DNA of 64,000 nt from Baylisascaris procyonis (taxonomy: Eukaryota; Nematoda; Chromadorea; Rhabditida; Ascarididae): the NCBI GenBank assembly GCA_037389465.1, contig JAZARR010000146.1, positions 7,029,501 through 7,093,500 of the forward strand, written 5' to 3'. Both the position numbers and the translations under genes were made by a program. Position 1 is the stretch's first letter. Each line of letters starts with the position of its first letter. The notes under the pieces were generated by a model. It was not told where the DNA came from, did not search any database, and saw only the letters and a program-made list of their open reading frames with translations. This document shows positions 13,301 to 24,900 of this stretch, one piece after another.

Positions 13301-14940
13301 TAGTGCAGACCTAGTAGTTTGAAGTTTCTTTCCAAACTCTCTTCACATTTTGTCTATGTTCTCGTTCTTTCAATAGCAATTTGAAACAAGTTTATTTTTT
13401 TAAGAGCATTAAGAATATTTTTTTGCGTCGTCTCATGCAAATCTTCTCATTCTTTTGCTGTCATTATGTTATTTCCATCGTTATCTTTATTTATATTGGT
13501 TTAAATTCAGTATCGCATGCCCAATGTCGAATTATTTAAACTTTGCCGACATCGAAGGAGTTTTCATGGGAGTTGTCGACATGGAAAAGAAGGTTCATTT
13601 TATATTTTCGTTTCGTAAACATCAAGAGGCTTTTTGCATTAATTTGAATATGTTTTTACACTTACAATAATTTAATGTTTTACATATACCGTACAGCATT
13701 TCAGGGTATTTCCTAAGTTTTCAGGGTGCTTCTTGAAGAGGTATGGTGCGAGGAGGCGGAGGAATAAGAGACTAATTGAAGCAAAATTTATATTTAAAAA
13801 AAAGTCCAGCATTGGTGTAGACTTTCGGTTATCAAGCCCTATGATAGATAGAGATAGTTTGTTGTGATTTAGGCTTATTCTTCTAAAAAAAAAGCATTTG
13901 TCGATGAGTGACTATCGGAATAATATCGTTGACATCATGTGAGAGCTCTTTTTTTTTTCAGCCGGATTGTATCGTATGTGGTCAACAAGCACATTATATC
14001 GACGTTCGATCACAACAAACTTTAGGATATTTCATCGATGAATTAATTAGAAAATTGTAAGTCATCTCAAAGTGTATTCAGATCTTTATTCGATTTTCTA
14101 CGAATATATATGAATGGGAAATTGAATTAAAACAGTTGCGCTTAGCTTGTAATTGCTTATGTGATCGATACTCTTCCACTTTTGTGTAAAATAAGTTTGA
14201 AATGAAAGGGGACGTTTGTTCTTGAAGGAAAATGTGCAATAAGTGACGAAAAAATACCACTTATAACCAATAGTCGAACGTTGGGTTCATAAAATTCAGA
14301 CTTTTGACATTTTTATAGCGTTTAGCATTTAAGTCATGTTCCAAATTTCCAAATTCTAAAATAGAGTTCAGGATTTTTACGTTTATAGAATATATGTTTT
14401 TTGGAGAAAGTCCAAGAGAATTGTTTGTTATCTCTTCATTGAGAATATATTTGAGATATTTTTCTATGTATAAATTTATAATTTTCTGTTTATAAGGCTG
14501 CTTATTTATCGTTGTTTTAAATCAGACTTCAATTTTTGGTGTTTGAGAATACAGTTGGTAATTCTTAAGACATTTGGGATCATTTCTCTTTTTTTTTTTT
14601 CAGCCATCTGCATAATCCCTCACTGCAAACGGCGAAAGATAAACTCTATATGAAGAGCGAGTTAATTCCTGAGTTGAATAAGATCAGTGCGGCAAATCTC
14701 TCGAAAACATTCAAAGGTTGCATTTGTTCATTTATTACGTTGTTTTTTATGCTTATTCTTTAATCTCGAAATTAGATTTGTTTTAAATTTATTCTTTGTG
14801 GGGTTTGTGCGTTCTCTAAGTAAATGATGATTATTGGTGTATTTACAGAATTGGGCTTATTTGATGGAGATGAGGTGCTAGTTGCTGACGAGACACGAAC
14901 ACAACCGATTTCTTTACGTATACGCCTTCATGACGATTAA
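7347..14940 (+). CDS. rfl-1 (UBA3): NEDD8-activating enzyme E1 catalytic subunit (UBA3/RFL-1)
   Basis: This is the catalytic half of the heterodimeric NEDD8 E1, which adenylates NEDD8, takes it as a thioester and passes it to UBC12; it acts in cytosol and nucleus. Coding exons: 7362-7475, 8048-8125, 8386-8468, 8818-8898, 9166-9274, 10454-10606, 11089-11191, 11856-12020, 12575-12611, 13511-13592, 13962-14056, 14604-14716 and 14849-14940. They give 434 aa, close to the family length, and all phases agree. Visible motifs are the nucleotide loop GAGGLG (52-57), CGLDS with the metal-binding Asp (143), zinc cysteines C195/C198 (TACIECT) and C338/C341, and the catalytic C212 in [15 protein letters not shown]. 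The C-terminal ~90 residues match the E2-binding ubiquitin-fold region. The ATG follows TTTTCAG by 15 bases, suggesting SL trans-splicing at 7347. A second ATG follows the first directly. Family identity is secure; exon edges are by eye. Confidence 0.93.
9396..10440 (-). pseudogene. Coding-like relic inside UBA3 intron 5
   Basis: Intron 5 of the UBA3 gene is long (about 1.18 kb). On the opposite strand it carries two coding-looking frames: 10207-10419 (ATG start, 70 aa, for example [17 protein letters not shown]) and 9396-9632 (about 78 aa). Shorter protein-like stretches in changing frames lie between them. No domain is recognised. Position and broken frames suggest a decayed insertion or old nested gene. 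Confidence 0.35.
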
Positions 14941-16340
14941 TACTTCGCAGTATATTATCATTTGCACAAATTATATTGCTGTCGATTTGTGTATACGGGA
15001 TTGAGGCATATTTCTTTGTTTATTCGATTGTTGCACGACGGTTGGATCTGAATAAGTTTGCTACTAATGTTTGCTAGTTTTATTTCACGATTTAATTCTA
15101 TTTTAGTCGAGATGACAAAATGGCGCAAAAGTCCTACTCAGGGTATTTGCATGATATTACCTTACTTTACATGATACTGTACTTTGATCGTAAAATTCTT
15201 TGAAGTTACAAATAAGCGCTTTCTAAGTACTTCGCTAAATTTTTATGCGCGAAGCATTTTATGATTCGCTTCGTTTTCATAACGTTTCATTAAATGTGGC
15301 ATTCATATTATTTCTTTCCATCGAAGTGTATTGTTCTCATTGCGCTTATAATTGTTCTTTTGAAGGCGATTTTATTGTTATGCAATTATTGCCTTAATAT
15401 TATTCACTATGTCATTGTTATTATCATCGCTTTGTATTTATAATTTTTATCTTTCAACGAACGATATTTCTCTACCGGTGTTTCGATTATTTTCAAAAAT
15501 TATTTTTATGGATTTCTTTCTGATACTTATAAAATGCGCACAAGAGTAATTACGATTGATGTATCCGTATCAAAAAATTTGAAACAAGAGGAGGAATAGT
15601 TTTTCATCGTAAAAACTTCCAATATCAACAATTTTATTTAGCGAGCAATAGTTTTTTTGCTAAGGATGTGAAATTAATAGTTCATATTCGTTTTAATATC
15701 ACCAAAACATCTTCTATATTTTCCTCGTTTGTTGTTCTCTTTTGATTATAATATCGAAGAATTCTTACTGCTTTTACTACGCTTATCTTATCTTCTTTTG
15801 CTTATCTTAGTTTGTTTCTAAGCGTTATAACAAATTTGGCTTTTTCGTATTAGTTGATATAAACTTCACTTCGCTTTTTCGTAATTTAATTCTGCGATGA
15901 AATGACTCTTGCATAAAGTTGCTCCAACACATGTCCACGACAATGAATTTAATTACGCTGAGTGTTCATCAGATAGTAAACGTTTGACAAGGTCTAAATG
16001 ATTTCAGCCCTATAGCAAATTAGGCTAGCAGATATGTGGGAGTTTTCTATGGTAAGATAGACAAAGATTTATTTCAATTTACCTCAACGTATACGAGCAT
16101 TAAAAAAAAAAATAGAAATGAAAATATATTTGAGCGGAAATTCCATGAGCACGCATTGATTACGAGGTAAAGAAATATGCACCGTCAGAGATGTCGTCCA
16201 GGTTCGTTAGGAAATATTTGTATTTTGTAGCAGTTGAGATTTACGCATGAAAACGACAAATAAAAACTATCGTCCATTTGGAAAGAAAATGGGCTAATCA
16301 TGTGCCACATATTTCAGAAATTATTTTGCACTCGACTAGT
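14941..16340. other. 3' flank of UBA3 and intergenic AT-rich DNA
   Basis: This stretch follows the UBA3 stop codon. It contains AT-rich sequence and no open frame with protein-like composition. No canonical AATAAA was noted close to the UBA3 stop; an AATAAG variant lies about 110 bp downstream. Confidence 0.5.
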
Positions 16341-16360
16341 GGCAAATGAGATATGTGGTT

Positions 16361-16478
16361 AGATTTGTAGAGAGTTTGTTGTGGCTAAAGACATTTATAG
16401 AGAGTTTACTTTGCCTGAAGGCATTTGTAGAGAGTTTGCTATGCCTTATGGTCATCGCTTCTATACTATGCCTCAAAG
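16361..16478. repeat. 30-bp minisatellite, about four copies
   Basis: Four adjacent units begin near 16361, 16391, 16421 and 16451 and share the phrase TTTGTAGAGAGTTTGCT. The unit is a multiple of three, so the plus-strand frame 16346-16558 reads as a ten-residue repeat (FVESLLCLKA-like). The last unit is degenerate. Confidence 0.75.
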
Positions 16479-16563
16479 CAGTTGGTATACAATTTATTGA
16501 TCGCCCATTACGTAGAGGCGTATGCGTTCGTTTAAAGGTCAAATCCAGTGACATTTGATGATG

Positions 16564-16803
16564 ATGCTTGAAGGAGTTCTGTCATATTTGTTGGAAGACT
16601 CGAAAGAGTTTTGCTACATCTGAGAAAACAAATTTGTCGCATTGAAGAAAATGGTTGAAGGAGCTCTGCCACATCTGAGGAAAGCTTCGAATGAGCTCCG
16701 GTATATCTAGAGAAGGACTTGAAGGAGCTCTACGACACCGACGGAAAGACGCGATGGAGCTTTCCTACGTCTAGAAGAAGACTCGAAGGAGCTGTTCGCT
16801 TAG
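16564..16803. repeat. Degenerate ~32-bp minisatellite, about seven copies
   Basis: Units share CTTGAAGGAGCTCTGC followed by a CATCTGAGGAAAG-like tail, with many substitutions and length changes. The array directly follows the 30-bp minisatellite. No reading frame stays open through it. Confidence 0.65.
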
Positions 16804-16924
16804 GAAGTTTACATGTGATTTTGAAGTTTGTGTCGTGCTTTGGCTACTTTCAATTGTGGTAACGAGCGTCTTGTTCCGTAAGCAAAGCATCTTTTGGATC
16901 AATATATGAACGTTTTGGCGACAA

Positions 16925-17305
16925 GTGGATGCACTAATCGAATGTGATTATATTCCTCTCAACCAGCTGTTTTCAAAACCGTTGCGTATAAGCATGCAAC
17001 TCAACGATTTATGGCAGTCAATTGCACAGGTGTATCTCAGTTTTCCAGTTATAAACCCATCGGATCCATCCAGTCGAACGTCCAACAGCCCAAAATTGCT
17101 TCAGATCCAGGAGAATCAGTTGCATTTAATCTTTGCAAAGCCTCAAATGCAACGTTTCGTAGCAAAATCTTGTAGTGAAAATAGTTGAGATCCAGTAAAT
17201 GTTGTTGAGCAACCTGTTGACGCGTTTGCGAGTGTGCCTCTTAGCGGAACTTTTTTCAAAGCAATTCCATCAAGGAGCCAATCGGCCTCAAAGGAAGTGG
17301 GATAA
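16925..17305 (+). pseudogene. Coding-like frame broken by one TGA
   Basis: One plus-strand frame runs from about 16925 to a TAA at 17303-17305 with a single internal TGA at 17186-17188. Both halves look like protein (for example LNDLWQSIAQVYLSFP before the stop and VPLSGTFFKAIPSRSQS after it). No ATG begins the frame, and the family is not recognised. A processed or decayed gene copy, or exons with an unseen intron, would both explain it. Confidence 0.35.
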
Positions 17306-18129
17306 TAAAATATGAGAAAAACTGACACATGTGTCCTGCAAATGGATTTCACCATCATTCCACAAATTTTACATTCTCTAGAGTGTGCTTGAAGCTTTAT
17401 CTGTTGTGTAATTTGAAGTTAAATTTTTTTCTCAACCTCATCATCTCATAAATTCCTCTTAACTCCACCATTCCTAATGGTTCAATAAATGCTCGACAAT
17501 TCTCTATGAATGCTATAAGAAAACGTGTAAAGAAGCGTCAAGCGACGTTGCTTGACACTACTATGTGTTACAAAATGCTTGAAACTTAACACTTCGTGTT
17601 GTAGTTAGCTTCAATATGTTAGATTCCATTGAACTGTTTTGTTATGTTAGATTATTATGCTGTTCTTATAGAGTCTCGTTCTCTTCGAGCATCATTGCGG
17701 TCCTCTGCTTTGTACCTAAGGCAATATGAGCTTAACGCTGACAACATAAGCATTTCATTCATGGATTGCTTATCGAAAAGTTGTAAGCTAAAATGGCCGC
17801 TTTTGATTGTATAACAGAATAGCAATCAATTGCAATATTGAAGCTAAGTGAAAAGCATATGCAGCTGTAAAATGATGTATTATTCAAAGATATCTTTATA
17901 TCTTATGCTGAAAGTTTTTGTCATTTCGAAGGACTGACTTGAAACTCTTTGAAGCAATTGACGGCTGCCATCAAAGAATCGGTCCACTAATTGCTAACAA
18001 TCTCATGAGCACTGAATTGCATCCTGACAAAATCGAAAAAAAATTAACTAATGAAAGAATATGCTGAAGAATCTTTTTTTTTTTGTTTGAGCACTGTATA
18101 GTCGTTCCGATGGTGTTGTAAAGAGTGTT

Positions 18130-18700
18130 TCATTCAAAGCGGCCAACTTTATCGGGCCGCCAAATCTCGCTTAGCGAATCGACAAATGTTAGCATGTGAG
18201 ATTTGGTTGTATTCGACGGCCACTCATAGATGCTTTCTAACACACAACCAGATGGATGTATAGCGTTGTATATTGCCTCAATTTTCCACTTTTGCCATTT
18301 GTTTCTTATTGCTTTCAATCCGTTTTTATCAATAGCTATAGCCGCCTTTCAATCGTTGCAAACGTTAACTCTAGGATTAGATACGTTTCGTAGCTGTTCA
18401 CTTTCCCACTCTTACATTGAGCCATTTGCGCTATAGCGTGCTTCCATTATTGCGGATTATTTGGAGCAGTTGTATTGCCGAATATCTGACTTTATGCTAC
18501 CGATGGTAACAATTGCTTCATGATGTAAGTTCCTGACAGACTGCATCCCAACGAAAGCTTCCCGATACTTAGTTCGAGAACTACAGTTCTATTTCTGTGT
18601 TATAAAATGATGGCTATAAGCTCTAAGCTCCTTTGCTGTAAGAAATTGATTAGAACGGTGCAAGCGTCGTTCTTAAAGGGCATCTCATATGCAAAGAACA
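18130..18700 (-). pseudogene. Decayed coding-like sequence
   Basis: A minus-strand frame ending at 18130 has protein-like composition (for example RNKWQKWKIEAIYNAIHP), and further coding-like segments lie upstream to about 18700, separated by stops and frame changes. Together with 16925-17305 this suggests an old insertion or dead gene between UBA3 and the secreted-protein gene. No transposase, reverse transcriptase or known domain is recognised. Confidence 0.3.
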
Positions 18701-19280
18701 ATAGCTCTGAGCAATTGATCGATCGTTGTATGAACACTAAGAACGTTTCTTTGGAGAAATATTTTGCGTTCAAAATCGAATCTATCGTTTAATTTTAAAT
18801 GATTCAAAAAATTGAACTATCTAAATCAACAAAAATACTTAATTTTTAATTCGTATCAATTCATCGTTCTTTTCATCTCTAAGCATATAGAGAAGTGCTT
18901 TTAACATATAGAATAGTGGTTTATTTATTCCACGTAATGTTAGCCGATTTGTCTTTCTAAGACAACGTTCAAAACATAAATGCACATTCGAACTCTAAAC
19001 AATTTGATATGGCTGAAAAAAAGTGCTGCTCATAAACGTATATATTTTTATAAGATGACTTAGTGAACTGGAATTTTAAATTTATAGACTGAGTTGATTT
19101 GCTTATGCTCCAACTCCTCGGGCACGGTATTTCTACTTCAGATACGGTATTTCGGAGCAATACAGTTTTAATCTAGGATAGTCGATTACAAATGTTTATT
19201 TGAATGCTTTCTATGAATATATGCAGTTGTATGCGTATGTAAGTTTTATGCGATTGGTGTTAAAAGTATATGGCTTCGCT

Positions 19281-21113
19281 ATGGATCGATGTTCAGGCGA
19301 GATGCTATTCATATTCGTTACCATCGTCTTTCTATTAACTGCTGCCTGTTCAGGTGCGAGTGATGAAGGAAATAGTACAGGTGAGTTCGTTTTTGCACTT
19401 TAAAAGTGCGGAGTAAGCTTTTTTCTTGTGTTGTAATTGATTCTGAATGATCCACAGTTGTTTTAATTTAGCACTAAGAACTTGTGCTTGGATCATCATC
19501 TAATGGTTTTGTGGTTTCACTGAGGATTTTTCCGTGCACTTTGGTTCTCTGACTCCTATCATTGAAGATGCTGGTTATTATGAGTCGAAAGCCGTGTTTT
19601 CATTGGTAACTTGATGTTTCTGACTAGGACCTGACACTAACCTTCTGGATATGAGATGTGGCTGAAGACCGCCACCTCACTTTGACTCCATTGATTATGA
19701 TCCTTCAAAAAATATCTAATCTTAGACAAAACGCTTTTAACACCCGTTCGTTTAAATGGACCCCACTCCACCTAAAAAAACTCATTTGACAATAGTAGAG
19801 TTTTCTCATTAACTTATTCAGATTACGAACCACAGGGAGAATACGGCTCAAAAGAAGAACTAATACGGAGAAACTTCTATTGGTATACGAAGCATAAATA
19901 TGAACGTGTGAGAAATCGAGTGGTTCCTATGGCACTCGATCGTCATTCGGCTAAAGATGCACTTTGTGAGGTAACACGAGTTTCATATCACCCAATCAAT
20001 TTCATATTCTAGAATTATTATCGAAGTGAAATTTTATCACACATATATTCTTGTGGGGGGAGGGGGGGGGGGGAGTTCATAAAAAGAGCTTTGCTAAAAA
20101 CGCTAACGCGAACGCGTGGAATAAAAGTCAACAAATATACTAAAAATGAATAGCAATTAATCAAATGAAAATAAATTGCTAAAAAAATTTATATTTCGAA
20201 GGCAGAAATTATTCAGAAAATGAGAAATAAATCCGCTGCACTCATTGAAGGATTCGCCATCATATGTAAGATTCTTTACTATCTTGCTGAAGAAAAATCT
20301 AGGCAAATAGCGCGCATCACATATACAATACGGTCATTTGCTATTCTGTCCACTTTGTAACGATCCATTCGTTTGGAAACTAAAAAAAAAAAAAACCTCT
20401 AAAACTCGTCCATTTGTAATCGTCAGCGATATTCGGGTGCGGTTAATTCTCACATATTTAGCTCATTGGCAACCATATTAGTGAATCAAAATGCAACTTG
20501 TGAAGATAAGAATCGAAAGAGAAATTATTTTCGATGTGAAATTATTTCGGTTTCAATTTGCGCAGTTATTAAAAATTAATCTTATATTTGTTTGAAAAAA
20601 TTATTTTACATGTTGTGATTAAATGATAAAGTTACATCTAATAGGTAGCTCATTGTTATCTTACAGAAGAGAACAACTATCTATTAAGCGTTTTCAAAAA
20701 CTCTATAGATATCTCTAAATATGACGCTGTTATATTTAGAAGTGATGAATATTGCTCAATATACATAAACTAGATGAAAACCATAGCAATAGTCTACTAA
20801 AGATTATTTGATAGTTGTATGGATGATGAATATGGGAACTTGAAACAAATTTTCGCATCATAGATGAATTTTTTTTTGTTGGGTTATATGTCGGAACTCA
20901 ACTAAGAAGGGTAGTAATCTATTATATTTGTGAGTGTGAAAGGAGGAAGAAATAAGGGAATGTAGAGGATAAACGCACGCAAATTCACTTCATTAGATAT
21001 TCAATTGCGTATTGCAGATACTCGTGAATACGTTTAGCTGTGATGATATTAGGATGGCGTTAACCAACTACAGTGGATATGTGCCAGAGGATGACCCTGA
21101 AACACTTCTTTAA
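19281..21113 (+). CDS. Small secreted protein, nematode-type orphan
   Basis: Three exons are well supported by splice sites and phase: 19281 (or 19302)-19380, 19822-19970 and 21018-21113. They encode 114 aa from the first ATG or 107 aa from the second. The second ATG lies seven bases after a TTCAG that could be an SL acceptor, so either start is possible. The N-terminus is a clear signal peptide (MLFIFVTIVFLLTAACSGAS). The mature part is charged, with Tyr/Trp-rich NFYWYTKHKYERVRNR and two cysteines in a short CEILVNTFSC segment near the end. No transmembrane segment follows. No family is recognised; a secreted effector, hormone-like or cuticle-associated protein are all possible. Confidence 0.65.
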
Positions 21114-21505
21114 TCTATCTATCGTGATCACTTGCAAATTATATGTGACCACAATTGCTCATCATTGTTATGAAATGTCACCGTTTTGTGCCCCAATTGC
21201 AATCACTAAGAAATTGACAAATATTACACATTGAAGTGCCGTTCTCTATGCGGAAAAATTGTATCGAAAAATTCCCATAATAGAACGTTTTCAATATACG
21301 TTGAGTTTGTCACCAAATGAATAGGCTTAAAATAATCGTAATGTTGAAATTCGATATGTACAGCATGTTTTTTTTTGGAATATAGAAAGTAATGGTCACC
21401 TCTTGCGAACTCATCAGAAGGATGCGTTCTACTTCTTAAATTCTTCTCTTATAATTTATAACTTTGCACCTCATTAATTATGCAGCCTAATTACAACATA
21501 AGCTC

Positions 21506-21511
<6 letters not shown>

Positions 21512-21584
<73 letters not shown>
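21512..21584. repeat. (TA)n microsatellite
   Basis: An uninterrupted run of about 36 TA dinucleotides lies between the secreted-protein gene (+) and the 3' end of the ApoL-like gene (-). It is likely to be length-polymorphic. Confidence 0.95.
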
Positions 21585-21588
<4 letters not shown>

Positions 21589-21951
21589 GCAAAACACTGA
21601 AAATGAAACACTCTTGTGCCATTGCAATGGACGATCAAACATAATATGCAATGCACAATTTCATGATGGAAAGTTATAACTTCAAATAATTTCTACACAT
21701 CAGTATATCCTTTAATTGTTATTGTATGATAAGAATCGCAATAGAACATCACAGAACACGTATCATAAGATGTCGCATATAATATCACCCGTTTATCTAA
21801 GAGAAATATATGACAAAAATTTATACGTCTAATGAATTAAAATTCGTACGATTAAGCAAATGTTCGTGAGCAATATTATTATACCACTTAATTTAACAAA
21901 TAATTTTTAAAAATTAGACAAAATTAGTTAGTAAAGAGAAATACTGATAAG

Positions 21952-21957
21952 TTTATT
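21952..21957 (-). terminator. Polyadenylation signal of the ApoL-like gene
   Basis: AATAAA on the minus strand begins 11 bases after the stop codon of the ApoL-like gene. This implies a very short 3' UTR. Confidence 0.6.
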
Positions 21958-21968
21958 ACCACAAAATA

Positions 21969-24900
21969 TTAGATATGATCGGCTGGCTGGAGAACATGTA
22001 AATGTACGGGTTCCGGTGGTTCTATAAGGCCGTTAGTGATTGCTCTTTCACGAATGGCATCAAGTTCGATCTCTCTACGTTTTACCTCCTCTTTCAACGC
22101 ATCGCTGAATTTTGTTCGAGAGCCTTTTGAGAGGGCACGTGCTGAAGAAATTATCGAAACGATATCCATCGCCACACCAAACACAATTGCTCCTTGAGCA
22201 ACACCTTGTAATACCTGACCACCAAGTCCTATCTGAAAGAAACAAAAATTGAAAGCATTTTATTCTTTAAGTATCATTGTCACTCAGTTATGGAAGTACA
22301 AAACGGCGGTCTTTAAGGAATGTTCTCGAAGCTCATTGTGATATCATCGAAATGTTCGCACAAATGCCAAAACATAATACTTTATTTCTCATTGGCGACT
22401 CAACGATAACCTTCCCATTAGCTTCCATTTGTCAGACAATATTTTCTGCGTTGATTTTCCACTTGCAGCATATGCATCTAATATTTATGCTATTATAAAT
22501 ACTAAAATAAACTTAAAGAAAAATGGATGCCGAATTGTTCAGTGAATTATCAACGCAATGAAAATCAACTGCACTAATTTCATAGAGTGAATTAAATATT
22601 CAATTAAAAAAAACACAAAATACCATTTCAGCGGAGCCAACTCCAGCAGCCGTTGCAACTTCACCTCCAGCAGAGCCGATCTAAACATATATTTGAAAGG
22701 TTGAGAGAAAAAAAAAACAACCAATAAGCAATCAAAACAATTTGAGAAATAACGCAATCATTGCTATGTGGGAATATTTCTGTGACAATTTCTAGACCAA
22801 CGATTACAAATTGAATAAATGCACAATCGTTAGCATAAGGAAACTTTTAGAAAGCCATTCGATTGCTAAATTAAACCTTTAAAAAAGTTTTTCGCATTTT
22901 TATTTTCAATTTTCGAATAAATTCAGGCCATTAGATGCAAACAAACAAGCAAAAAAAAAAAAAAAAAAGATCGGTATTTGCTTCGTTGATAATAAAAACT
23001 AACTAATTCAGCTGTACCCACTCCTGTTGCCATTGCAGCTTCCGCACCGGCAGCTTCCGCTGCAATCTAAATTGAGATATAAGCGAATAAATAATTAGCG
23101 AACAATATAAAAAAAAAACTATATTGAAAATAGTCCATAGAAAGGGACTAAATTTATTAAGAGAAAGTTTAGTCATTGTATTTAGGCTAATTTTAATCGT
23201 TGGTGAACATTAAATTTTCTATAATATTTCAATTCAGAACGCTCTCTCGATTGTAACGCTTTTTTTCTTTCAATACAGTCGTGACCACCGCCATTTTACG
23301 AACACATAATTAAAGATTTACAACGATAAAAACAGACATCCTGTAATTTTTTATTATTGGAGCTTAAGCGTTTGTGAAAAAAAAGATAGCAAATCAAAAA
23401 AAAAAAAAAAAGATTTTTAGTGCATACCACACCAGATGCTCCTTCTTCTATAGCGGCAACAAGTTCGATTCCAGAACCAGCCTAAATGAGGATTCAAACA
23501 ATATGTAAATTTTTTGTATTTTATGAATTTTTAATAAAAATTATGCAAAATGTAACGATACTTTAATGCATTGTAAAGTCGACGTCTGATTGGTTAGCAA
23601 AAATGAAATCAAAGATATGAAGGTGATTTTTATTAATGCTGAATTATCATCGCATAATATGAAAGTGAAAATGAACGATCGAATATAGCGCTAATCATCT
23701 CTTCCAACTTATCCTTCATTTGCAATGCAGTAAAATAAATGTCGTGGTCTTGATGGTTTTTTTTTTCTTTTAGTTGGTAAGTGCGTATGTATGTGGTTTA
23801 CATCTCTATATGTGTGCACAATTTATATGCAAATGCTTGTCTAGACGTATATGCAAATATATCTCTGTCATTTTTCATGTTAGCTCCAAAGGCATTAAGA
23901 AATGAAGCTGCGAAGATTTAACGCACTGAACAAATGGATATATGTCGAAAGAAACGATTGGAAAACTGAAAATAATATCATCAAAAGATGAGCTAAATAA
24001 ATACTTGAAGGGCTCTCATGTAACATACCCACAAAACTTTTTCACTAGTATAAACACGCCATGCTACATCTATACCGATATTGTGATATTTTTGAGGCTA
24101 AATAAATGAAAGCAAATGCTAGCGAATGCTAAATTCTACTTGAATAAATGATAAAGCATACCACTTCGGCTGTTCCTTTTTCAGCGTTTGCAATGTCTCG
24201 TCCCGAGCGGATCTAAAATTTGATGATGAATCGATTTCGTTGCCAATATCGAAATCTACATAAAATCGTTTAGCATCATGCCTATTGCCAATAATTAGCG
24301 TCTACAGGTGAAATATACCAATATTTACAAAGAGTATTTGCCTCAAAGTTCGACTTGTGTATCATTCTCAAGAAAAAAATCAGTACAGTAGTCATTAGGT
24401 GATGTCTGAGATGCCCAGCGGCCGTCGTTGGTACTTTCAAACTGTAAGGGAGACCGATTTTGCCTGTAATATTAGAAATGCGATCAAACAGCGCATATGC
24501 TAACGATAAGATGGAAAAATCAGACAAATTTTACTATAAAGCTAGAAATTCATACCACTTTTGCAGCTCGTTTTCCAGCGGTAGCAGCAAATTCTGCACC
24601 CGAACAGATCTGAAATGAATTGTCCTTGTAAAATCGGAGAAATGACGAACTCTCTAAAGCTGATCTCAAAATAAAGCCTTCGAAGGCATTTTTCAAACGT
24701 TTACTATAATGAAGTTTGTACTCGTAAAACGTTGTTTAAGAGGACATGTTCTAGCGCTTATATTTATCGGAGATGGTAAGTATGCGTGCCTATTCATCTG
24801 CGTATCTTAGTGGCTATTAAATGTAGGGTCATGAAAATTGTAAGTATAATCTACGCGATAGCACTACCACCTATACGGATTCCTCTGTGAATTCCAAAGG

